A stretch of DNA of 40,480 nt from contig NZ_PTIR01000035.1 in NCBI RefSeq assembly GCF_002934455.1, positions 1-40,480 on the forward strand, written 5' to 3'. Numbering within the stretch: the stretch's first letter is position 1; each line of letters opens with the position of its first letter. Made by a program: the position numbers and the translations under genes. Shown in pieces: positions 8,089 to 15,522 of the stretch. This DNA comes from Trinickia symbiotica (GTDB lineage: Bacteria > Pseudomonadota > Gammaproteobacteria > Burkholderiales > Burkholderiaceae). The notes beneath the pieces are model-generated. The model was not told the origin of the DNA, did no database searches, and worked only from the letters and a program-made list of their open reading frames with translations.

Positions 8089-9330
8089 ATGGATTTCGGT
8101 CTTAGTTCGCGCGGGCGAGATTGGCTCGCACGAGTACAGACGTTTCTCGATGAGCACGTTTATCCGAACGAGGAACTCTACGAGGAACAGCTCGGGCATG
8201 AGTGCGACGATCCATGGCGAGTTCCCCCCATCATGCTGGAGCTCCAGAACAAGGCGCGAGAAGCCGGGCTATGGAACATGCATATCCATGACCCTCGCCA
8301 CGGGCCAAGCCTGAGCAACGTAGACTATGCGCCGATTGCGGAGGCGTTAGGTCGAGTCCACTGGGCATCCGAAGTGTTCAACTGCAACGCTCCGGACAGC
8401 GGCAATATGGACCTCCTGTCGCTATTCGGCAGCCCTGAGCAGCAGGAAAAGTGGCTGAAGCCCATGCTGGCCGGTGAGATCAAATCCTGCTTTGCAATGA
8501 CCGAACCGGCTGTGGCGTCTTCCGACGCCACCAATGTCGAGACCCGGATCGAGCGCGATGGCGATACGTACGTCATCAATGGCAGGAAGTGGTGGATCAC
8601 CAACGCTTTCAACCCGCGCATGAAAATCATGATCGTGATGGGAAAAAGCGATCCGAACGCTCCACGCCATAAGCAACAGACGCAGGTCTTGGTGGAACCC
8701 AACGCGCCCGGTGTGAAGATCGTCCGGCCGCTGCCGATCTTCGGCTACTACGACCGCCCGCACGGGCACGGCGAGATCGTCTTTGAGAATGTTCGTGTAC
8801 CCGCCGAGAACGTCATACTTGGTGAAGGAAGAGGCTTCGAAATCGCGCAGGGCCGCCTGGGGCCAGGCCGTATACATCACGCAATGCGGATCATCGGCGT
8901 TTCGGAACGGCTCCTCGAAAAGCTATGTACGCGGCTTTCTTCGCGGGTGGCATTCGGCAAGCGCCTTTCGGACGAAGGCGTCTGGCAAAACCGCATTGCG
9001 CGCGCTCGCATTAACATCGAAATGAGCAGGCTTCTCGTATATAAGACGGCTTGGCTGATGGATACGGTCGGCGTCAAGAATGCCCGCAGCGAAATTTCGC
9101 AGATCAAGGTGATCGTTCCCGAACTGGCTCAAAGTTTGTGTGACGTCGTCCAGCAAGCGTACGGCGCAGCGGGCATGTGCGACGATTTCGGCTTGGCGTA
9201 CACCTTCGCGCGCCTGAGGGTCATGCGTATCGGCGATGGGCCCGACGAAGTCCACAACCGAGTTATTGCACGCAACGAGCTGAAGAAGTACGCCTCGCCG
9301 AAAGCGAACGAGGTATGCGCGCATGACTGA
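8089..9330 (+). CDS. Acyl-CoA dehydrogenase, ACAD10/11 type
   Basis: This 413-residue FAD-dependent acyl-CoA dehydrogenase has the FAD/substrate blocks CFAMTEPAVASSDATN and GRKWWITNA. The segments GRLGPGRIHHAMR and IGDGPDEVHNRVIARNEL are those of the ACAD10/ACAD11 clade. In that clade the enzyme works with a phosphotransferase on 4-hydroxyacyl-CoAs: the hydroxyl is phosphorylated, and the dehydrogenase then eliminates phosphate and shifts the double bond (known for human ACAD10/11 and the bacterial LvaA/LvaC levulinate route). The very next gene, overlapping by 8 bp, is that kinase-like partner. A strong AAGGGGGG ribosome site precedes ATG 8089. The substrate chain is not deducible. Confidence 0.9.
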   Translation: MDFGLSSRGRDWLARVQTFLDEHVYPNEELYEEQLGHECDDPWRVPPIMLELQNKAREAGLWNMHIHDPRHGPSLSNVDYAPIAEALGRVHWASEVFNCNAPDSGNMDLLSLFGSPEQQEKWLKPMLAGEIKSCFAMTEPAVASSDATNVETRIERDGDTYVINGRKWWITNAFNPRMKIMIVMGKSDPNAPRHKQQTQVLVEPNAPGVKIVRPLPIFGYYDRPHGHGEIVFENVRVPAENVILGEGRGFEIAQGRLGPGRIHHAMRIIGVSERLLEKLCTRLSSRVAFGKRLSDEGVWQNRIARARINIEMSRLLVYKTAWLMDTVGVKNARSEISQIKVIVPELAQSLCDVVQQAYGAAGMCDDFGLAYTFARLRVMRIGDGPDEVHNRVIARNELKKYASPKANEVCAHD

Positions 9331-10396
9331 TCGTCAGGAAATGCTGAGCGGCACGGAAGCACCCCCCGAACATCTTGCGCTGGACGTCGATAGGCTCGCG
9401 GCGTTCCTCGCCCCGCAGTTGGAAGGATTGGCAAGAGACTTCCGCGTCGAAAAGTTCAAAGGCGGACAGTCGAACCCCACTTATAAGCTGAGCGGACGAG
9501 ACAAGAGCTACGTTTTGCGCCGGCGCCCGCCAGGCCCATTACTGCAGTCTGCTCATGCGATCGATCGCGAATACCGAATCACGAAAGCGCTGTCGGAAAT
9601 CGGATTTCCGGTACCCCGCCCCGCCCTCTATTGCGAGGACGAAGGTGTCATCGGCTCAGCGTTTTATGTTACCGAGTTCGTCGAGGGACGAGTATTCTGG
9701 AACGCCGATCTGCCGGGCGTAGACAAAGCGCATCGAACGCTCATCTATGACTCGTTGAACGACTTTCTCGCCAACCTACATCAGCTCGACTATCGAGCGC
9801 TCGGCCTAGAGACGTTCGGCAGAGAGAGCGGCTTTACCGCCCGCAATCTGAAGCGCTGGTGCACCATTTACGAGGAATCCAAGCTCGAGGATGTGCCCGA
9901 TATCGACTGGTTGATGAAGGCACTCCACGATCGGCTTCCTAACAATGAACCGACGGCCATCCTGCACGGCGACTTTGGCTTGTACAACGCCATGATTCAC
10001 CCGACGGAGGCCAAAGTTCGGTCGGTGCTCGATTGGGAGCTCTCGACACTGGGGAATCCCTATGTCGACCTAGCACATAACACACGTGCCTGGTGGGAAC
10101 CGACCGGCTACGTGGAAGGCACCGCAACGACGCTAGTCGGGCTCGACCTGAGTAAGCTCGGCATTCCCAGTATGGAAAGCTATCTGGAGCGCTACTGTCG
10201 TCGCTCCGGTATCAGCGCTATACCCAATCTGAAGTTCTATCTGAGCTTCGTTCAATTCAGATATGCCGTGATGATCCAGGGCATCTTGAAGCGTGCATCG
10301 GCGGGAACGAACGCGAACCGACGCATCGTACATACCCAGGATCGCGTGGCTGCTATCGCCGCTCTCGCGCGAAGAACGCTTACCGCTCCCGAATAG
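9323..10396 (+). CDS. Aminoglycoside-phosphotransferase-like kinase (ACAD10/11 kinase-domain type)
   Basis: This 357-residue APH-fold protein has the kinase catalytic loop HGDFGLYNAMIH and metal-binding DWELSTLGNP, as in active phosphotransferases. The N-terminal blocks KGGQSNPTY and LLQSAHAIDREYR and the segment EGRVFWNADLPG match the kinase half of ACAD11 and LvaA, which phosphorylate the 4-hydroxyl of 4-hydroxyacyl-CoA. It overlaps the acyl-CoA dehydrogenase by 8 bp, so the two appear to be translationally coupled and act as the split form of a fused animal protein. A GAGGT site lies upstream. Antibiotic resistance is an unlikely role given the context. A small LvaB-like partner was not found. 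Confidence 0.87.
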   Translation: MTDRQEMLSGTEAPPEHLALDVDRLAAFLAPQLEGLARDFRVEKFKGGQSNPTYKLSGRDKSYVLRRRPPGPLLQSAHAIDREYRITKALSEIGFPVPRPALYCEDEGVIGSAFYVTEFVEGRVFWNADLPGVDKAHRTLIYDSLNDFLANLHQLDYRALGLETFGRESGFTARNLKRWCTIYEESKLEDVPDIDWLMKALHDRLPNNEPTAILHGDFGLYNAMIHPTEAKVRSVLDWELSTLGNPYVDLAHNTRAWWEPTGYVEGTATTLVGLDLSKLGIPSMESYLERYCRRSGISAIPNLKFYLSFVQFRYAVMIQGILKRASAGTNANRRIVHTQDRVAAIAALARRTLTAPE

Positions 10397-10405
10397 GTGC
10401 CCAGC

Positions 10406-11152
10406 ATGAAGCAATATTTCGATTTCAGCGGCAAGGTTGCTCTGGTCACCGGTGGTAGCCGCGGCCTGGGCGCAGCCATCGTCCGGTCCTTCGCCGAACA
10501 AGGCGCCGACGTCGTTATCGCTAGCCGTAACGCAGACAACTGCGAGCGGCTGGCCGCACAGATAGAAGCGGAATTAGGCCGGCGCGCTTTAGGCATCGGC
10601 GCCCACCTGGGTCATTGGGATGATTGCGAGCGGCTCGTCAATGCCGCTTACGAGCGCTTCGGCAAGGTCGATATTTTGGTCAACAACGCTGGGATGTCCC
10701 CCCTCTCCGACAGCTCGCTCGAAACATCCGAGGCGCTGTTCGACAAGGTAGTCGGTGTCAATTTAAAAGGCCCATTCCGAATGACCGCACTGGTTGGGAG
10801 CCGTATGGTGCAAGGCGATGGGGGCAGCATTATCAACATCTCTTCCATCGGCTCGATCCGCCCACAGCCCGAATATGCACCTTACGCGGGGGCCAAAGCC
10901 GCACTGAATGCGATCACCGTCGCGCATGCGTTCGAATATGCTCCGAAGGTTCGCGTCAACGCGATACTTCCGGGCAGCTTTCGAACCGACATTGCAAAGT
11001 CGTGGTCGCCGGACAAAGAGAAGAACATCAAGTCGGCAATCAAGCGGTACGGCGAACCCGAAGAGATTGTATCGACCGTCATGTATCTTGCATCCGCACA
11101 CGCGAGTTTCACGACAGGAGCGCTGATCCGCGTTGACGGTGGCCGCCCATAG
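10406..11152 (+). CDS. SDR family oxidoreductase (FabG-like)
   Basis: This 248-residue classical short-chain dehydrogenase has the cofactor loop TGGSRGLG, NNAG in the core, catalytic Ser in INISSIGS, and YAGAK as YxxxK. The C-terminus ends GALIRVDGGRP as usual. ATG 10406 follows AGGTG; a GTG at 10397 directly abuts the kinase stop and is less likely. It lies 9 bp after the kinase gene, so it may share a transcript with it. An SDR that oxidises or reduces a hydroxyl/keto group on a CoA thioester, or that forms the 4-hydroxyacyl-CoA used by the preceding pair, would fit, but that is inference. All active-site residues are intact. Confidence 0.9.
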   Translation: MKQYFDFSGKVALVTGGSRGLGAAIVRSFAEQGADVVIASRNADNCERLAAQIEAELGRRALGIGAHLGHWDDCERLVNAAYERFGKVDILVNNAGMSPLSDSSLETSEALFDKVVGVNLKGPFRMTALVGSRMVQGDGGSIINISSIGSIRPQPEYAPYAGAKAALNAITVAHAFEYAPKVRVNAILPGSFRTDIAKSWSPDKEKNIKSAIKRYGEPEEIVSTVMYLASAHASFTTGALIRVDGGRP

Positions 11153-11235
11153 CCACGCTGCGAACTTGAAATCATTGCAGTTTCCCGGATAGCGCGGTTT
11201 CTCTTCGAGCTAGTTAACATCTCCCCGAGGTTCTA

Positions 11236-11652
11236 ATGAACGTAGAAGATCACTTGGCTATCCAGGAATTGACTCACCGTTACGCCTATTTCATCGATTG
11301 TTTTGATATCGATAGCTGGGTAGACGTTTTCACTCCAACTGCGATCCTCGATGAGACAGAGCTAGGCACCGGTCTCTTGGAAGGCCATGAGGCCATCCGT
11401 CGCTACGGTCGAGAAATCGTCAGTACGACACAGCATGTGGTGCACCTGATGAGCAATCACATCATTTGGTCGCTCGAGCGCGATGCGGCTCGCGGGACCG
11501 TGTTCAGCATCGTTGATGCACTGTCCAAAAGTGGCGAGCGCACTCGCTATCAAATCAAGTACGAGGACGAGTATCTCAAAATCAGTGGTTGTTGGAAGAT
11601 TGCGAGGCGGAAGGTTCGACCGACTCTTCCGCCTGAAGCCGTCAGCACTTGA
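11236..11652 (+). CDS. NTF2/SnoaL-like fold protein
   Basis: This 138-residue protein has the opening EDHLAIQELTHRYAYFIDCFD and a later GHEAIRRYGREIVSTTQHVVHLMSNH segment typical of the SnoaL-like/nuclear transport factor 2 superfamily (cone-shaped alpha+beta barrel). Members include ketosteroid-isomerase-like enzymes, dehydratases and small oxygenase beta subunits. Because the locus has a Rieske alpha subunit and no classical beta subunit, I considered that this could be its beta subunit, since those share the fold, but it is shorter (138 versus about 160-180 residues) and not adjacent. A GAGG site lies upstream of ATG 11236. Function is open: isomerase or dehydratase are equally plausible. 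Confidence 0.75.
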   Translation: MNVEDHLAIQELTHRYAYFIDCFDIDSWVDVFTPTAILDETELGTGLLEGHEAIRRYGREIVSTTQHVVHLMSNHIIWSLERDAARGTVFSIVDALSKSGERTRYQIKYEDEYLKISGCWKIARRKVRPTLPPEAVST

Positions 11653-11756
11653 TTCCGAGCAGAGCGATCGCGAGAGAAATGGACAACAAGCGGCCGTGCG
11701 ATGCCCGCGTCGGCTGTCTCTCAGTATGAAGTGGTCTCACCGAGGAGGATTTCAAT

Positions 11757-12257
11757 ATGTCTAAGGTGCAACGTGGCTCCGGCATGCGAGAGGGAATCAT
11801 CGAAAGCAACGTGGAGCCACTCTGGAAATTGCTCACCGACTGGGGAAACCTGGATTGGTGGGGCAACGATGTCGCCGAGGAAGGGATGAAGGCCGGCAGA
11901 GCCTACCTCGAGGGTGAGAAAGGCAAGGTGCCACGTACGAAGGTAATCGAGCGATCGAACGCCGATGGTGCCGGCCTCCCTGTCGTGAATCGCGAGACGC
12001 TGATTCATGAAGATCATTTGGCACACCGGCTCTACTACAACGCTAGCGATGGGTTCCTATTGGGGGTGCGGAATTACCTCGCCTCATGGCATGTGGATCC
12101 TATGTCGGAAGATCGGTGCCGCATGACGATTACATCTACCTTTGACGTTGTTGACCCAGGCAATGTGGACGCGGTGCGCAACACCGTCGAAGCAGTCTAC
12201 GATGCGATTTTCGACGGACTCAACAAATATTTGGCAAAGCGACGCACGGTGGCGTGA
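11757..12257 (+). CDS. SRPBCC (START-like) family protein, copy 1
   Basis: This 166-residue protein begins with an SRPBCC-style helix and strand (ESNVEPLWKLLTDWGNLDWW) and ends with a long C-terminal helix (VRNTVEAVYDAIFDGLNKYLAK). Such helix-grip proteins bind hydrophobic ligands and include cyclases, aromatases and dehydratases. The related gene at 27278-27790 shares LLTDW, VPRT, YYN, NYLA and FDVVxP. A strong GAGGAGG site precedes ATG 11757. A hydrophobic-intermediate carrier or isomerase role is inference. Confidence 0.78.
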   Translation: MSKVQRGSGMREGIIESNVEPLWKLLTDWGNLDWWGNDVAEEGMKAGRAYLEGEKGKVPRTKVIERSNADGAGLPVVNRETLIHEDHLAHRLYYNASDGFLLGVRNYLASWHVDPMSEDRCRMTITSTFDVVDPGNVDAVRNTVEAVYDAIFDGLNKYLAKRRTVA

Positions 12258-12371
12258 AGAACCAACGGACTCCCGCCCGAACGGGCTAAAGAGGATATCG
12301 GGAGTGCCGCCGGGGCGTGCGCAGCGCCAAGCCGCGCCCTTGGCCAACGCATATATCTGAAGGAGACTCAA

Positions 12372-13115
12372 ATGGGTCGAGTGAGTGGGAAAGTTGCTAT
12401 CGTGACGGGCGCGGCGCAGGGCATGGGCGCCGCTCACGCACGCCGATTGGTTCAGGAAGGGGCAAAGGTCGTCCTGACCGACGTGCTCGACGCGATCGGA
12501 GAAGCGACCGCCTCTTCGCTGGGAGAAAACGCGCGCTACCTTCACCAGGACGTAACGAAGGAAGACGAATGGAAGCAGGTTGTCCGTGCGACAGAGGAAA
12601 CGTTTGGCCCCGTCTCTGTGCTGGTCAACAATGCCGGCATTGTGGCCTATGGCGCTATCGAACAAATGGAAGAACGCGACTATCGACGCGTTATCGACGT
12701 CAATCAGGTCTCCGTCTTCCTTGGCATGAAGTCCGTCATTCCATCGATGAAGCGCGCCGGCGGAGGATCCATCATCAACATTTCGTCGGTCGCGGGTCTG
12801 TTCGGCGCAAGTCACGTTCTACCGTACACGGCGTCGAAATTCGCCGTGCGCGGCATGAGCAAATCAGCTGCTATCGAACTCGCACCGTATAACATCAGGG
12901 TCAATTCGGTCCATCCCGGTATGATCACTACGCCGATGACCACCCCCACACCAGAATCGGAAGCGAGCATCACTCGTTTTATCGCGGCGACGCCCGCTGC
13001 GAGGTGGGGTGAACCTGACGAGGTCGCGAATATCGTGCTTCTTCTGGCCAGCGACGAATCGCGTTTTTCGACGGGCGCTGAATTTGTCGTAGACGGCGGG
13101 ATCAGTTGTCAATAA
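12372..13115 (+). CDS. SDR family oxidoreductase (hydroxysteroid-dehydrogenase-like)
   Basis: This 247-residue classical SDR has TGAAQGMG in the cofactor loop, NNAG, catalytic Ser in INISSVAG and YTASK for the catalytic Tyr-Lys, followed by RVNSVHPGMI. The pattern resembles 3-alpha/20-beta-hydroxysteroid dehydrogenase-like members and many FabG-like catabolic enzymes. AAGGAG lies 8 bases before ATG 12372. It is the last gene of the plus-strand group, and a predicted hairpin follows before the convergent minus-strand SDR. Its N-terminus resembles the SDR truncated at the left edge (MGR-SGKVA), suggesting related enzymes. The substrate is not known. Confidence 0.9.
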   Translation: MGRVSGKVAIVTGAAQGMGAAHARRLVQEGAKVVLTDVLDAIGEATASSLGENARYLHQDVTKEDEWKQVVRATEETFGPVSVLVNNAGIVAYGAIEQMEERDYRRVIDVNQVSVFLGMKSVIPSMKRAGGGSIINISSVAGLFGASHVLPYTASKFAVRGMSKSAAIELAPYNIRVNSVHPGMITTPMTTPTPESEASITRFIAATPAARWGEPDEVANIVLLLASDESRFSTGAEFVVDGGISCQ

Positions 13116-13124
13116 CGGGGCGCC

Positions 13125-13146
13125 GCCGCGATTCACCGGTCGCGGC
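13125..13146. terminator. Hairpin between convergent genes
   Basis: GCCGCGA (13125-13131) and TCGCGGC (13140-13146) can pair around an 8-base loop in the 45-bp gap between two convergent SDR genes. There is no clear T-run on either side, so it is a candidate bidirectional terminator only. Confidence 0.4.
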
Positions 13147-13160
13147 CGCTCCCGTCTCGA

Positions 13161-13952
13161 TCAGATTTGCATGCCGCCGTCGACAGCGAGCGACTGACCC
13201 GTGATGTAGCGCGCACGCGAAGAGAGCAAGAACAGCGCGGCGTCCGCGATATCGCGGGCCTCGCCCAGGGCACGTAGCGGAATGCTCTTCTTGATCATCG
13301 CCACCGCTTCGGGCGTCAATTCCTGTTCGATGACCTGCTGCCCTAAGCCCGCGGCCACCCAACCGGGGCCAACGCAGTTGGCTCGTACGCCATTGCGTCC
13401 CTCCTCCTTCGCTACACCGCGCATGAGCATTTCGATAGCGGCCTTCGGTGCTGCGGATTGAATATCTCTGGCCGGCACACGTTCAACCGCTGCGGTGATT
13501 ATGGCAACATAAGCGCCGCGAGCTTTGCGGACGTGCGGCAGCGTGGCATGCACAAGGTTGAAGCAGCCGTTGACGTCGACGGCCATGACATTTGCCCATT
13601 TGACCGGATCGATATCGCCAATCAACTCCATGTGCAACCCGGGGCCCGAGGCGTAGACGACGGAGTGCAAAGATGCATGGCGCGACGTCACATCATCGAT
13701 GAACCTGGACACGCCTGCCGCATCCTGAATCGCCAGCCCTGCGACCTCCGCCTTTCGCCCCATGGCCGTTATCTGTCCCGCAACCTCTTCCGCCGCCTTT
13801 CTATTTCGCCCGTACGTCAGGACGACGTCGCTTCCCGCGCGCGCCAGCGTCAGAGCGATTTCGCGGCCGATACCGCCGCTTCCCCCGGTAACGATCGCCA
13901 CCCCTTCCTTGAATCGTGGCTCTTGCGCAAGCCAGGTCTGTTCCACGTCCAT
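13161..13952 (-). CDS. SDR-fold protein with a degenerate active site
   Basis: This 263-residue protein has an intact Rossmann loop (VTGGSGGIGRE) and a C-terminal AVDGGMQI typical of classical SDRs. At the expected YxxxK the sequence is SAAPK (S166...K170), so the catalytic Tyr is Ser, and the usual Ser of the SS motif is in ITAAV without a serine. NNAG is replaced by YASG. It may be inactive, use a different catalytic arrangement, or act as a partner subunit. The start at 13952 follows GGACGGAAA. It lies 178 bp downstream of the MeaB-like gene, at the end of the mutase operon. Confidence 0.82.
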   Translation of the reverse strand: MDVEQTWLAQEPRFKEGVAIVTGGSGGIGREIALTLARAGSDVVLTYGRNRKAAEEVAGQITAMGRKAEVAGLAIQDAAGVSRFIDDVTSRHASLHSVVYASGPGLHMELIGDIDPVKWANVMAVDVNGCFNLVHATLPHVRKARGAYVAIITAAVERVPARDIQSAAPKAAIEMLMRGVAKEEGRNGVRANCVGPGWVAAGLGQQVIEQELTPEAVAMIKKSIPLRALGEARDIADAALFLLSSRARYITGQSLAVDGGMQI

Positions 13953-14130
13953 TTTCCGTCCTGTCTATTGAGTAATCGAAATCTTCGGCCAAAGCCGGTA
14001 GCCGGCGGCCAGCAGGGCCCGTATGTTGCAAGACGACTTATCGGCGTTGGGACCGGCTCTATCCAGCAAACGGCAATGCCTTGCGGGAGACCGCATCAGT
14101 GGCAACCCATCAGTCCGTGCAGGAATTGCA

Positions 14131-15108
14131 TCAAGCCGACGCTTTGTTAAACAATCGGTCCGAGAGATCATAGGGATCGATCTTTCGATTCAATGCGTCC
14201 AACAGCAGCTGCGGATCGCCTCCATGTTCGTCTAATTCACGTTCGATGCGACGACCTATGACGTCCTTTGCAATCTCGAACGCGCGAGCTCGTAATTGCG
14301 TCAAAGACGATTCCTGCGCGGCCGCGGGATGCGCGCTCAGGAAGTCAAAGCGACGCTGAATCTTTTCGTACAACTCATCGACTCCGCGTCCTGTGGTAGC
14401 TTCGGTTGCGACGACATCGGGATACCACCCTTTCAAAGTGTTCTGGTCATTGCGCGAGTGGACCATCTCCCTAAGAGCGTTGACCATGCGATGGCTTCCA
14501 GCAACGTCGGCCTTGTTGACAACGAAGATATCCCCGATCTCGAGAACGCCGGCCTTCGATAACTGCGTCTCGTCACCGCTCAAAGCAGTTTGCAAAAGAA
14601 CGATGCATGACGCGTAGCGCATGACATCCATTTCACTCTGGCCTATGCCCACCGTCTCCACGACGATGACATCCCAGCCCATCGCGTCCATGATAGTCAG
14701 GGCGTCGCCTGCCGCCATCGCGAGGCCACCGAGCGCTCCACGCGACGCCATACTTCGAATGAAGACGGCCGGATCCGAATCGTGGCGATTCATACGGACC
14801 CGATCGCCCAATAATGCGCCGCCCGAATAAGGACTCGACGGGTCCACGGCGAGGACTGCAATTCGCTTTCCGTGTCGTCGATACGTCGCAATGAGCTGAT
14901 CTAGCAATGTGCTCTTGCCTGCTCCTGGAGGACCAGTGATCCCAATCAGTTGCGCTCGCCCTCCATGGCGGTAAAGCTGCTTCACGACGTCACGGATAGC
15001 TGGATCTCCGTTTTCAGCTCTCGTGATCAGCCGTGCAACGGCACGTAGATTCCCTGACAGGACGGCGTCGACCTGTTGAGCAACTGATATCCGTTCAAGT
15101 TCACTCAT
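14131..15108 (-). CDS. meaB: MeaB/ArgK-type GTPase, chaperone of the B12-dependent acyl-CoA mutase
   Basis: This 325-residue G3E-family GTPase has the Walker A motif GPPGAGKST, a VDPSSP segment and NKAD as the base-recognition motif. MeaB proteins gate cofactor loading of B12-dependent mutases and protect them from inactivation. The start at 15108 overlaps the stop of the B12-binding subunit (ATGA), which is the likely coupled start, rather than an ATG six codons upstream. The gene order of large subunit, B12 subunit, GTPase strongly suggests one functional unit. A specialised partner, as in HCM/MeaH or ICM/MeaI pairs, is as plausible as true MeaB. Confidence 0.92.
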   Translation of the reverse strand: MSELERISVAQQVDAVLSGNLRAVARLITRAENGDPAIRDVVKQLYRHGGRAQLIGITGPPGAGKSTLLDQLIATYRRHGKRIAVLAVDPSSPYSGGALLGDRVRMNRHDSDPAVFIRSMASRGALGGLAMAAGDALTIMDAMGWDVIVVETVGIGQSEMDVMRYASCIVLLQTALSGDETQLSKAGVLEIGDIFVVNKADVAGSHRMVNALREMVHSRNDQNTLKGWYPDVVATEATTGRGVDELYEKIQRRFDFLSAHPAAAQESSLTQLRARAFEIAKDVIGRRIERELDEHGGDPQLLLDALNRKIDPYDLSDRLFNKASA

Positions 15109-15515
15109 TGCACAGGAGGCAGGCAAGCGCTGCGAACAAAGGCCAATATTTCCGACGTAGCAGACCCGGGACCAAATATTCCTGATACGCCGATTTTCCG
15201 CAGCGGCTCGTGGTCATCCGGATGCACGAGGCCGCCTACCATGACTGGCACGTTGCCGACACCGCGCGCGTTCATTGCGTCGATGAGCTCTTTTGCGTAG
15301 TGAAGATAGGTAGCGATCGAGAAACTGATGCCGACGAGATCGACGTCTTCCTGGATCACTGCGTTCACCATACCATCGACAGTGTTGTGCTCACCTAGGT
15401 ACACCACCTCGATCCCATTGTCTCGAAACAGCTGCGCCAGCGTGCGGATTCCCTTGGTATGCACGTCCGTACCAAGCATTCCAAGTAGGCAGCGAATTTT
15501 CCTTTCACCGGTCAT
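15105..15515 (-). CDS. B12-binding small subunit of acyl-CoA mutase
   Basis: This 136-residue protein is a stand-alone cobalamin-binding domain. The lower-ligand motif DVHTKG (D17-x-H19-x-x-G22) is a clear DxHxxG, so H19 should coordinate cobalt base-off. GISFSIAT and MVGGLVHPDD cover the nucleotide-loop and GG regions. The length matches the separate small subunits of isobutyryl-CoA and 2-hydroxyisobutyryl-CoA mutases (about 136 residues) and not the fused methylmalonyl-CoA mutase. It is 7 bp downstream of the large-subunit stop and overlaps the GTPase by 4 bp. Confidence 0.93.
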   Translation of the reverse strand: MTGERKIRCLLGMLGTDVHTKGIRTLAQLFRDNGIEVVYLGEHNTVDGMVNAVIQEDVDLVGISFSIATYLHYAKELIDAMNARGVGNVPVMVGGLVHPDDHEPLRKIGVSGIFGPGSATSEILAFVRSACLPPVQ

Positions 15516-15522
15516 ATCTCAC

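Noticed and set aside
9323-10396. Aminoglycoside resistance gene
   Set aside because: The segments and position match the kinase half of ACAD10/11 proteins, and it overlaps an acyl-CoA dehydrogenase gene.
12084-12815. Minus-strand frame spanning the SRPBCC and SDR genes
   Set aside because: It crosses two well supported plus-strand genes and has no protein-like features.
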